Assembly (NCBI RefSeq): GCF_014697625.1
Contig: NZ_JACJSG010000020.1
Coordinates: 1 to 64,000 of the forward strand
Direction: 5' to 3'
Origin: Anabaena azotica FACHB-119
GTDB taxonomy: Bacteria; Cyanobacteriota; Cyanobacteriia; Cyanobacteriales; Nostocaceae
DNA length: 64,000 nt
A model generated the notes under the pieces. It did no database searches. It worked only from the letters and a program-made list of their open reading frames with translations, and was not told the origin of the DNA. Every line of letters begins with the position of its first letter. The first letter of the stretch is position 1. Made by a program: the position numbers and the translations under genes. This document shows, piece by piece, positions 53,253 to 60,282 of this stretch.

Positions 53253-53523
53253 TACCAAGTTGCAGTCAAAGATATAGGACTTATACCAATTCTCTATGAA
53301 GTTGCACGGAAAAACAATGTAGAGACGTTGCATGCAACGTCTCTACAGGGCAGAATAAAGTGCATCTTCATCAAGAAACGGTATTACGCATAAAAACGAA
53401 AAATCAAGGGTTTGGGCAAGGGTGTAGGAGTATAGGGGTATAGGGGTGTATGTCTTCAAAACCCTTACCCCCTTACACTCGTGACACCCGTGACCCCCAT
53501 AGTATTAGTAACCGAAAATAAAT
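53253..53523. other. Gap holding two stacked miniature elements
   Basis: A 102-bp ATACC element (53283-53384) is directly followed by a truncated copy of the AGGACTTACGCAT MITE (53385-53450, acgcataaaaacgaaaaatc). The rest is accccta-type repeat. It interrupts the otherwise compact zinc-gene series. Confidence 0.65.
53283..53384 (-). mobile_element. ATACC-ended miniature element, copy 2
   Basis: Inverted copy of 43965-44067. On the reverse strand it begins ATACCGTTTCTTGATG and ends AGAGAATTGGTAT, with the same gtagagacgttgcatgcaac palindrome in the centre. Confidence 0.75.
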
Positions 53524-54282
53524 ATGAATAAATGGGCTATTTTAACTGGAATTGAAGGAAATCTTGCTGCTTATGAAGCTGTCATAGTGGATATTAAGCG
53601 TCAGGGTAATGTAGAGGCTTTGTATATTTTGGGTGATGTGGTAGGGCCAAGACCAGAAACAGAAAAGTTGGTGGAACGGATACAAAACCCAAAAAGGGGA
53701 GAATTAGAACCGTTAATTTGTAAAGGTTGGTGGGAAGAACAGTGTTTAATTTTGCATGGTTTGGGTGCGACTGGGGAGGCTAATGAACTCATCGCTAAAT
53801 ACGGTGGTGATACTGTGAAGAAATTGTGGGACTCGGTTTCTCGCCAGACTGTACAATGGTTGCGATCGCTCGATTTTGGATTTTTTGAATTAGATTGTTT
53901 ATTAATCCACGGCTCAACGCTAGGTGTAGACGATGAACTCACCCCAGAAACTCCCCCCATTCAAATGCTTGATAGATTATCACGAATGCAGGCAAATAAT
54001 TTATTTTGTGGGCGTTCTGGTTTAACTTTTCAGTATCAGTTGCAAGCTGGTTCTATTACAACTAAACTAACTACTCTTGATAGCCAAGTTTCCCCGCCAA
54101 CCATCACCATTTCTCCGCGTCAAGTAATTGGAGTCGGTAACGTGGGACGCAATTTTGGACAAGCGACTTATACTCTCTACAATCCTAGTAACAATCAAGT
54201 AGTATTCAAGACTGTATCCTACGGCAATGGTAAAGGATTTCAAAGCCAAGGGAAGGTGAAAAAATCGCCATCTAGCGTTTAA
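53524..54282 (+). CDS. Metallophosphoesterase-like pseudoenzyme (metal motifs lost)
   Basis: A 252-residue paralogue of the preceding phosphoesterase. The fold landmarks can be aligned, but every metal motif has changed: SDIHGN reads TGIEGN, GDxVGYGP reads GDVVGPRP, GNHD reads GWWEEQ, and GHTH reads GRSG. VHGSP remains as IHGST. It therefore probably does not hydrolyse phosphate esters and may act by binding a partner. The C-terminal NVGNVGRNFGQATYTLYN matches the paralogue's NVGSVGEPRHGRP region. ATG 53524 is preceded by repeat DNA. It is the last gene before the operator of the WD40 gene. Confidence 0.75.
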   Translation: MNKWAILTGIEGNLAAYEAVIVDIKRQGNVEALYILGDVVGPRPETEKLVERIQNPKRGELEPLICKGWWEEQCLILHGLGATGEANELIAKYGGDTVKKLWDSVSRQTVQWLRSLDFGFFELDCLLIHGSTLGVDDELTPETPPIQMLDRLSRMQANNLFCGRSGLTFQYQLQAGSITTKLTTLDSQVSPPTITISPRQVIGVGNVGRNFGQATYTLYNPSNNQVVFKTVSYGNGKGFQSQGKVKKSPSSV

Positions 54283-54306
54283 TTCCTCGATTCAGAGGTA
54301 TAATCT

Positions 54307-54323
54307 TGATAACGATTCTCATT
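54307..54323. promoter_or_regulatory. Fur/Zur-type operator before the WD40 gene
   Basis: TGATAACGATTCTCATT, identical to the 17 bases at 49117-49133. It lies 53 bases before the GTG start of the WD40 gene and just after the stop of the phosphoesterase-like gene. Confidence 0.7.
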
Positions 54324-54375
54324 ATTTTGAAGCAGGACAAACTGCGATCGCCGCAAATAAAAAAGGATAAATGGT

Positions 54376-55449
54376 GTGTCTGGTTTAAAAGCAAAGATAC
54401 AAGGTGAGCTTGAGCATTATTGGCAACAGATGCTGTCAGACTACGTGACAAATATCGCTTGGTCGCCACAAGGTAAGACTCTCGCCGCCAGTTCTGCGGC
54501 TGGTGAGGTAGCTTTGTATTCTACTCCAGACAAGCAAATAGTCAAATCCCTACAACCTGCTGATGGACAATCTGTAGACTGTTTAGTATTTTCTCAAGAT
54601 GGGCAATTTCTCGCCGCAGGTGGACAAAATGGCGAGGTGAAAATTTGGCGGTTACAGTCTGAGCCGGAACTTATCCGCATTCTCAAAAATGACCGTACTT
54701 GGATAGACCGTATGAGGTGGAGTCCCAGCAAAAACCAATTAGCTTTCAGTACTGGTCGCCATGTGCAGGTGTGGAATGCTGATAGAGACGAAATAGAAAC
54801 TACTCTAAATTTTCAGACTTCCTCCGTACAAGATATTACTTGGCATCCCCAAGGCGAAAGTTTAGCCGTTGCTGGTTATCAAGAAGTCAAGATTTGGATG
54901 GTGGAAAATTGGCAGGATGAACCCTATTTATTACCAGTTGATTCAGCTAGTTTAGTAATATCTTGGTCGCCAGATGGTAAATATATTGCCTCTGCTAATT
55001 TAGATCGGACTATCACCGTTTTGGAATGGAATAACCCCCTTCCTTGGGTAATGAGAGGTTTTCCAGGCAAAATTCGTCATTTAGCTTGGTCGGATACAGC
55101 AACAAAATCAGGCGCTCCACTGTTAGCAATTTCCTGTGTTGAGGCGATCGCAGTATGGGAAAAAGAGGATTTAGAATGGAGTGCTATAGTCTTATCAAGG
55201 CATGAAGATATTGTAGAATCAATCCAATTTCAACCAAAATCTCATCTGTTGGCTTCGGCTGGAGGAGATGGGTTAGTTTGCTTATGGAACCAAGGTAAGC
55301 GACTAACTCAAATTCTTGATGGAGCCTCTGGGGGATTTTCCTGCTTATCTTGGCATCCTCAAGATAATCAACTCGCTGCTGGTGGCAAAAACGGCGAATT
55401 AATTATCTGGTCGAAAGCAATGCGCGGAAAAGGATTTGGTCGTCGTTAA
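54376..55449 (+). CDS. WD40 repeat protein
   Basis: A 357-residue protein made almost wholly of WD40-like repeats (about seven, one propeller): NIAWSPQGKTLAASSAAGEVALY, CLVFSQDGQFLAAGGQNGEVKIW, VISWSPDGKYIASANLDRTITV and CLSWHPQDNQLAAGGKNGELIIW among them. No enzyme domain or signal peptide is seen, so a cytoplasmic scaffold is likely. Start is GTG 54376 after AAAGGA; an ATG at 54371 is out of frame. It has its own copy of the 17-bp Fur/Zur-like operator, which puts it in the same regulon as the COG0523 GTPase. Its binding partner is unknown. Confidence 0.85.
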   Translation: MSGLKAKIQGELEHYWQQMLSDYVTNIAWSPQGKTLAASSAAGEVALYSTPDKQIVKSLQPADGQSVDCLVFSQDGQFLAAGGQNGEVKIWRLQSEPELIRILKNDRTWIDRMRWSPSKNQLAFSTGRHVQVWNADRDEIETTLNFQTSSVQDITWHPQGESLAVAGYQEVKIWMVENWQDEPYLLPVDSASLVISWSPDGKYIASANLDRTITVLEWNNPLPWVMRGFPGKIRHLAWSDTATKSGAPLLAISCVEAIAVWEKEDLEWSAIVLSRHEDIVESIQFQPKSHLLASAGGDGLVCLWNQGKRLTQILDGASGGFSCLSWHPQDNQLAAGGKNGELIIWSKAMRGKGFGRR

Positions 55450-55456
55450 CAATTGA

Positions 55457-55482
55457 GTTCGTAGTAAGGACTTTAGTCCTTT
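55457..55482. repeat. gtagtaaggactttagtcct half-element
   Basis: A half-copy directly after the WD40 stop: ttcgtagtaaggactttagt followed by ccttttt. The hairpin plus T-run could serve as a rho-independent terminator for the WD40 gene. Confidence 0.6.
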
Positions 55483-55515
55483 TTTAAAGACCTTTCAGCA
55501 TTACCTAAAAACAAT

Positions 55516-55542
55516 GTAGGGTGAGCAAATTGCCCACCCTAC
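55516..55542. terminator. Hairpin between convergent WD40 and atpE genes
   Basis: GTAGGGTGagca pairs with ttgcCCACCCTAC, giving a strong stem between two converging genes. It lies 19 bases after the atpE (epsilon) stop on the reverse strand and may stop transcription from either side. Confidence 0.5.
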
Positions 55543-55560
55543 AAAACTTGGTATATAATT

Positions 55561-55974
55561 TTATACCATACCGCCAGCAGCTTGAAAACGAGCGCGAGCG
55601 CGTTTAAAGGCTTGATTGGCTTGAATTTGGGCTTGGCGATCGCCTGCGGGTACTTGATTCAGCTTGGTTTGTGCTTGGCTGTAAGCAGTACGTGCTTCTT
55701 CTAGGTTAATCGCATCGCCACGTTCTGCACCATTTACCAGGATGGTGACTTCATTTTCTTCAACTTCGGCAAAACCACCCAATAGGGCGATCGCTTGCCA
55801 GTTTTGGCTCTTGCTGGCGCGTACTCGTAGTACACCTGTATCCAGCGCAGTTAACAGTGGGGCGTGTCCACTCAGGATACCTAGCTGACCGGTAGTGCTG
55901 GGTAAAACCACTTCATCAGCTTCCGCATCCCACACTGTTTTATCTGGGGAAATTACACGGACAGTTAGGGTCAT
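55561..55974 (-). CDS. atpE: ATP synthase epsilon subunit
   Basis: A 137-residue epsilon subunit (atpC in bacterial nomenclature, atpE in cyanobacterial/plastid nomenclature) of the F1 sector; it forms part of the central stalk and inhibits ATP hydrolysis. The N-terminal beta-sandwich (VRVISPDKTVWDAEADEVVLPSTTGQLGILSGHAPLLTAL) and C-terminal helical hairpin are complete. It is downstream of atpB on the same strand, separated by ~107 bases of ttttcagttatcag repeats, forming the usual cyanobacterial atpBE operon apart from the main atp cluster. Confidence 0.95.
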   Translation of the reverse strand: MTLTVRVISPDKTVWDAEADEVVLPSTTGQLGILSGHAPLLTALDTGVLRVRASKSQNWQAIALLGGFAEVEENEVTILVNGAERGDAINLEEARTAYSQAQTKLNQVPAGDRQAQIQANQAFKRARARFQAAGGMV

Positions 55975-56081
55975 GATTCAGTTTTCAGTTGTCAGTTTTC
56001 AGTTATCAGTTTTCAGTTATCAGTTTTCAGTTATCAGTTTTCATCTCTGATAACTGTTCACTGATAACTGTTCACTGAGAT
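55975..56081. repeat. Tandem repeats inside the atpB-atpE operon
   Basis: The spacer is nearly all ttttcagttatcag/gataactgttcact units, so an STRR has expanded within an essential operon. The two oppositely oriented blocks could form a hairpin in the mRNA. Confidence 0.7.
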
Positions 56082-57530
56082 TTAGCCTTTGAGTTTTTCA
56101 GCTTTGGCGATCGCTTCGTTGATGTCGCCTACCAAGTAGAAGGCTTGCTCTGGCAGATCATCTAATTCACCAGAGAGAATCTTCTGGAACCCTTTGATGG
56201 TATCTTCCAACTTCACGTACTTACCAGGAGAACCTGTGAATACTTCAGCTACGAAGAAGGGTTGAGACAAGAAACGCTCAATTTTGCGGGCGCGTGCTAC
56301 TGTCAGACGGTCTTCTTCAGACAATTCGTCTAGACCCAAGATAGCGATGATGTCTTGTAATTCTTTGTAGCGTTGCAAGGTTGATTGGACAGCACGAGCA
56401 GTATTGTAGTGTTCGTCACCTACGATGTTGGGCTGCAACATGGTAGAGGTGGAACCCAGAGGATCTACCGCCGGATAAATACCCTTAGATGCCAAACCCC
56501 GTGATAATACGGTTGTTCCATCCAAGTGAGCGAAGGTGGTAGCAGGCGCGGGGTCTGTCAAGTCGTCCGCAGGTACGTATACAGCTTGAATTGAGGTAAT
56601 GGAACCTTCGGTGGTGGATGTGATGCGTTCTTGCAGTTCACCTACGTCAGTACCCAATGTAGGCTGATATCCTACCGCAGAAGGCATCCGACCCAACAGC
56701 GCGGATACTTCAGAACCAGCTTGCACGAAACGGAAGATGTTGTCAATAAACAACAGTACGTCTTGCTTGTTGACATCACGGAAGTATTCAGCCATTGTCA
56801 AACCAGACAAACCTACCCGCATTCTTGCTCCGGGTGGTTCGTTCATCTGACCGTAAACTAGCGCAATTTTCGATTCATTGAGGTTATCTTTGTTGATTAC
56901 CCCAGATTCAATCATTTCGTTATAGAGGTCATTCCCTTCACGGGTACGCTCTCCCACACCAGCGAACACAGACACGCCACCATGTTGAGTTGCAATGTTG
57001 TTAATCAACTCCATCATGATTACGGTCTTGCCCACGCCTGCACCGCCGAACAGACCGATTTTACCACCGCGTCTGTAGGGGGTTAAGAGGTCAACAACCT
57101 TAATCCCTGTTTCAAACACAGAAGGCTTGGTTTCCAGGTCAGTGAGTTTGGGCGCGGAACGGTGGATGGGTAGAGTTTCTTGGTTATTAACTGGCCCTTG
57201 GTTGTCTACGGGTTCGCCAAGAACGTTAAAAATCCGACCGAGAGTCGCTTTACCAACGGGGACGCTGATGGGAGCGCCTGTATCAACAACTTCCAAACCA
57301 CGGACTAAGCCATCGGTGGAACTCATAGCTACGGCGCGAATTTGGTTGTCGCCCAAAAGTTGCTGTACTTCGATAGTCAGGTTGATTTCTTGTCCTGCTT
57401 CGTTAGTACCTTTGATGGTCAGCGCGTTGTAGATTTGCGGTAGCTTACCGCCGGGGAATTTAACGTCTACAACCGGGCCGATGATTTGGGTAATGTAACC
57501 GATGTTTGTTTTTTCTGCGGTGGTGACCAT
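56082..57530 (-). CDS. atpB: ATP synthase beta subunit
   Basis: A 482-residue catalytic subunit of the F1Fo ATP synthase (atpD in many bacteria, atpB in cyanobacteria and plastids). Walker A GGAGVGKT, the catalytic Glu in GVGERTREGNDLY, Walker B region VLLFIDNIFRFVQAGSE and the signature PAVDPLGSTSTML are intact. The protein is normal in length. ATG 57530 gives the typical N-terminus (NIGYITQIIGPVVDVKF). It leads the atpB-atpE operon. A perfect 11-bp hairpin lies about 190 bases upstream. Confidence 0.98.
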   Translation of the reverse strand: MVTTAEKTNIGYITQIIGPVVDVKFPGGKLPQIYNALTIKGTNEAGQEINLTIEVQQLLGDNQIRAVAMSSTDGLVRGLEVVDTGAPISVPVGKATLGRIFNVLGEPVDNQGPVNNQETLPIHRSAPKLTDLETKPSVFETGIKVVDLLTPYRRGGKIGLFGGAGVGKTVIMMELINNIATQHGGVSVFAGVGERTREGNDLYNEMIESGVINKDNLNESKIALVYGQMNEPPGARMRVGLSGLTMAEYFRDVNKQDVLLFIDNIFRFVQAGSEVSALLGRMPSAVGYQPTLGTDVGELQERITSTTEGSITSIQAVYVPADDLTDPAPATTFAHLDGTTVLSRGLASKGIYPAVDPLGSTSTMLQPNIVGDEHYNTARAVQSTLQRYKELQDIIAILGLDELSEEDRLTVARARKIERFLSQPFFVAEVFTGSPGKYVKLEDTIKGFQKILSGELDDLPEQAFYLVGDINEAIAKAEKLKG

Positions 57531-58199
57531 GCTGCGCCTAATGATTGAAGCTATATTTCAGAATGGGTCGTCTAAGACCTTAGATCAAGCAATATCATCT
57601 ATCAGGTTAGCATTGAACGACCCCTGTCTACGCCCTAAATTCTTTATTAAGGCTGGTGTCTGGGATCAATTTTGCTGCTATGTCCTCAGAGCGCATAAAA
57701 CAAACTGAAAAACGAAATTGCTATGTCCAGTCTCGACGGACATAGCAAGAGTTAAATTTAACAGTAAACAGTTATCAGTTATGGCAGGTGACAATTTGTG
57801 GAAAAAGCTCTGTCTGAATTTCAGCGATCGCCATCTACGTTTGTTAGTGTGAGTTCTACCGATTTAAAAATGATTTATAAAGTAAACCTTAAATTTTAGG
57901 ATACGTTAGCGCAGACTACTGGCGTAGCAAGACTAAAATGTTGCATTATTTTTTTCTTGTGGGACGGGCATCTTGCCCGTCCAGTGCAGGCAAGATGCCT
58001 ACACCACAAGAGTTATATTTATACAATATTTTAGCCTTGCCATTCCACTACTAGCGTGGCAAGGCTAAAATGCAGCGATAGATTGAGAAAAAATTAATCG
58101 GCGTTCATCGGCGGTTTTTTATTTAAACCTAATGCACTATTTTAGTCTAGACACGCTACTACTAGCGTGGCAAGGCTAAAATAGTGCATTAGCAATCTA
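57531..58199. other. Hairpin-rich intergenic region upstream of atpB
   Basis: Contains the hairpin ttgctatgtcc...ggacatagcaa (57718-57748), a gacgggcatcttgcccgtcc hairpin (57963-57982) plus gcaggcaagatgcctac (57985-58001), and three copies of a ttttagccttgcca/tggcaaggctaaaat-type repeat (58030-58072 and 58141-58190) with ctactagcgtggcaag cores. No gene is visible. The atpB promoter must lie in the right-hand part near 57550-57750. Confidence 0.65.
57718..57748. promoter_or_regulatory. Perfect 11-bp hairpin upstream of atpB
   Basis: TTGCTATGTCC (57718-57728) and GGACATAGCAA (57738-57748) with a 9-base loop. It may be in the atpB leader RNA or mark a regulatory site; a related tgctatgtcc stretch occurs at 57675-57684. 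Confidence 0.5.
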
Positions 58200-59246
58200 T
58201 CATCTGCGTTCATCTGCGTTCATCTGCGTTCGATTTTTCTCAAATCTATTGCTACATTTAAGGCTAGACACGCTACTACGTTCATACAGATTAAGCTGTT
58301 GATGTACAGATAATAAGGTACATTCCCAAACCAGACGGGGTTGAGCGTAGGCAAGGAGATATTTACGGGTTTTTTCTAACTGACTGATTAGGCTTGGTTG
58401 GTGCTGGTTTTTCCAGTAAGATTGCTGTAAGTAATCAACTAACCATAATTGGGCTTCTGTATCTAAATCTTTATCGATTTTCTTTGCTAATTCCAAGGCA
58501 TGACGTTGAGATTTAAGGGCTGTGGTTAACTCTTGCAGTAGTTCTGGGGGGATGGCTTGTAATTGTTCGTAAGAGGCGATCGCATTCCCCGGACTACCAG
58601 ATGCTAAACTCAATACTGCCGGATGCTGCAAAATTTCTTGATTCCCTGTCTGTGTTAACACCTGAGTCAAAGACGTTGTATCTAAGCGGTGAAACGGTAT
58701 ACGTTGACAACGTGAAACCAAAGTCGGCAATATCGACTCAGGGGAAGGCGCAATCAATATTATAGTTGCTTGTCCCGGTTCTTCTAAAGTTTTCAACAAA
58801 GCATTTGCGGCTGGTTCCGCCATTGTTTGCGCTTCCTCCAGCACTACCACATTTCTTGGTGCTGACAAAGGAGGGCGGCTGAGAAATTCAGTGATTTCGC
58901 GAATTTGTTCTAAGCGAATTACTGGTGGTGCTTTGCGCTTGACATTTTTCTCGGCGGCTTGGGCGGCTGTGAGTCTTTGTCCTTGATATTGGTAAGTAGG
59001 CTGTACCCAAAACAAATCAGGATGATTACTTTGACGCAAACGCTGTTGTAGAGATGGTATCAGCCGCATTTCTATAACGCTGGAAAATAACAACTCTACA
59101 AAGCACCGTGCCGCTAAACTCCGTCCTACACCATCCGCACCCGCAAATAGATAAGCTGGGGCGACTCGGTTTTGTTTAACAGCTTGAGTTAATAATTCTA
59201 CTGCTTGCTGTTGTCCTATCAGTGGTGCAAAGGAGTCATTTGTCAT
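58200..59246 (-). CDS. holB: DNA polymerase III delta' subunit with repeat-encoded tail
   Basis: A 348-residue AAA+ clamp-loader subunit. The N-terminal region IGQQQAVELLTQAVKQNRVAPAYLFAG and a degenerate P-loop (GADGVGRSLAA, with Arg at the usual Lys) fit delta', which need not bind ATP. ALLKTLEEPGQATIILI and SRCQRIPF (sensor/arginine region) are present. The last ~12 residues (KNRTQMNADERR) are encoded by tcatctgcgttcatctgcgt repeats, so the C-terminus has been extended by a repeat insertion. ATG 59246 gives the normal N-terminus. It is downstream of tmk on the same strand, as often seen in bacteria. Confidence 0.9.
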   Translation of the reverse strand: MTNDSFAPLIGQQQAVELLTQAVKQNRVAPAYLFAGADGVGRSLAARCFVELLFSSVIEMRLIPSLQQRLRQSNHPDLFWVQPTYQYQGQRLTAAQAAEKNVKRKAPPVIRLEQIREITEFLSRPPLSAPRNVVVLEEAQTMAEPAANALLKTLEEPGQATIILIAPSPESILPTLVSRCQRIPFHRLDTTSLTQVLTQTGNQEILQHPAVLSLASGSPGNAIASYEQLQAIPPELLQELTTALKSQRHALELAKKIDKDLDTEAQLWLVDYLQQSYWKNQHQPSLISQLEKTRKYLLAYAQPRLVWECTLLSVHQQLNLYERSSVSSLKCSNRFEKNRTQMNADERR

Positions 59247-59261
59247 TATTTAATTTTGACA

Positions 59262-59420
59262 TACTCCCCACCCTAAAAGGGCAGAGATTCTGGGTTCAAA
59301 CAACAGCTGCGGGCATACCCGTCTTATACTATCTCGCCCAACAGACAATGCCCTGCTTGTTTTCATTATTGTATCAAAAAGCCGTCCTTAAAGGACAGGG
59401 CTTTAAACCCAATTTTTCGG
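59262..59420. mobile_element. Solo IS200/IS605-like end structure between tmk and holB
   Basis: Begins tttgacatactccccaccct and contains hairpins ctgcgggcatacccg and ccgtccttaaaggacagggc. It resembles the relics at 8295-8445 and 46391-46620. No transposase. It separates the tmk-holB pair. Confidence 0.55.
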
Positions 59421-59423
59421 TAA

Positions 59424-60089
59424 TTATCTTTGTTGACGGTTGGCAGTTAACTGTTGATTGTCAACGGTCAAAAAAGCGCTTAAAATGTCTTGAATTGTTT
59501 TATGTACCTTCTCCTGACTCAAACTACCATCAACTCTGATGATGCGTGAGGGAGAAGACGCAGCTAAATCTGCATAACCTTTTTGTACAAGGCGATGAAA
59601 AGTAATTGTTTCCTGTTCTATCCGGTCTAATCCTACATTTTCTCCTCGTTTACGGGCAAGCCCAATTTCCACATCTACATCTAGCCAGATGGTGATGTCA
59701 CTAGTTAACCCACCAGTGGCGATCGCATTCAGTTGATCAATTAAACTCATATCTAAGCCCCGACCGTAACCTTGATAGGCAATGGTAGAGTCGATATAGC
59801 GATCGCACAAAACATACTTACCCTGTGCTAACTGCGGTTTAAGTTCCTGGGCTACGTGTTGCGCTCTATCAGCAGCGTATAATAATAGCTCTGTTACCTC
59901 AGAGATTGGTTTATCTGCTGATTTTTGTAGCAACAACCGCCGCAATTCTACACCTAACTCCGTTCCCCCTGGTTCACGGGTGAGGACTACAGACAGCCCC
60001 AAACTTTGCAACCACTCCGCACAAAGCCGCATTTGGCTAGTCTTGCCGCAACCCTCTACCCCTTCAAATACAATAAATTTGCCACCCAT
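59424..60089 (-). CDS. tmk: Thymidylate kinase with repeat-encoded tail
   Basis: A 221-residue dTMP kinase supplying dTDP for DNA synthesis. P-loop FEGVEGCGKTSQ (~8-18), the DR(Y/H) motif in LCDRYIDSTIAYQGYGRGLD, and the lid-region LARKRGENVGLDRIE are present. TREPGGTELG is the substrate-binding loop. The C-terminus (LTVDNQQLTANRQQR) is encoded by gttaactgttgattgtcaac-type heptamer DNA and extends beyond the usual family end. ATG 60089 gives the family start (MGGKFIVFEGVEG). Confidence 0.94.
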   Translation of the reverse strand: MGGKFIVFEGVEGCGKTSQMRLCAEWLQSLGLSVVLTREPGGTELGVELRRLLLQKSADKPISEVTELLLYAADRAQHVAQELKPQLAQGKYVLCDRYIDSTIAYQGYGRGLDMSLIDQLNAIATGGLTSDITIWLDVDVEIGLARKRGENVGLDRIEQETITFHRLVQKGYADLAASSPSRIIRVDGSLSQEKVHKTIQDILSAFLTVDNQQLTANRQQR

Positions 60090-60171
60090 ACTGTTGTAAT
60101 TTACGCTGACGTTTTCATACGCTACCAGCTAAATGTACGGCAAATTTGAAAACTATAAACATTACTGATAC

Positions 60172-60240
60172 ATCAATTTTTTTTGATGAATTTTTGTGTA
60201 TAGTCAGCTAGTCATAGTTGACATATCAATTTTTTTTGAA
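60172..60240. promoter_or_regulatory. Two ATCAA-N6-TTGAT-type sites (ArsR/SmtB-like operators)
   Basis: ATCAATTTTTTTTGAT at 60172-60187 is a perfect ATCAA-N6-TTGAT dyad; ATCAATTTTTTTTGAA at 60225-60240 differs by one base. The sites are 53 bases apart, about five helical turns, and the second is 43 bases before the pstS-like start. The pattern matches the ArsR/SmtB-type operator described for cyanobacterial ars genes. Confidence 0.6.
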
Positions 60241-60282
60241 ATGATATAGGTATAAACCAATATCGCCCTAGAGGTGAGGTCA

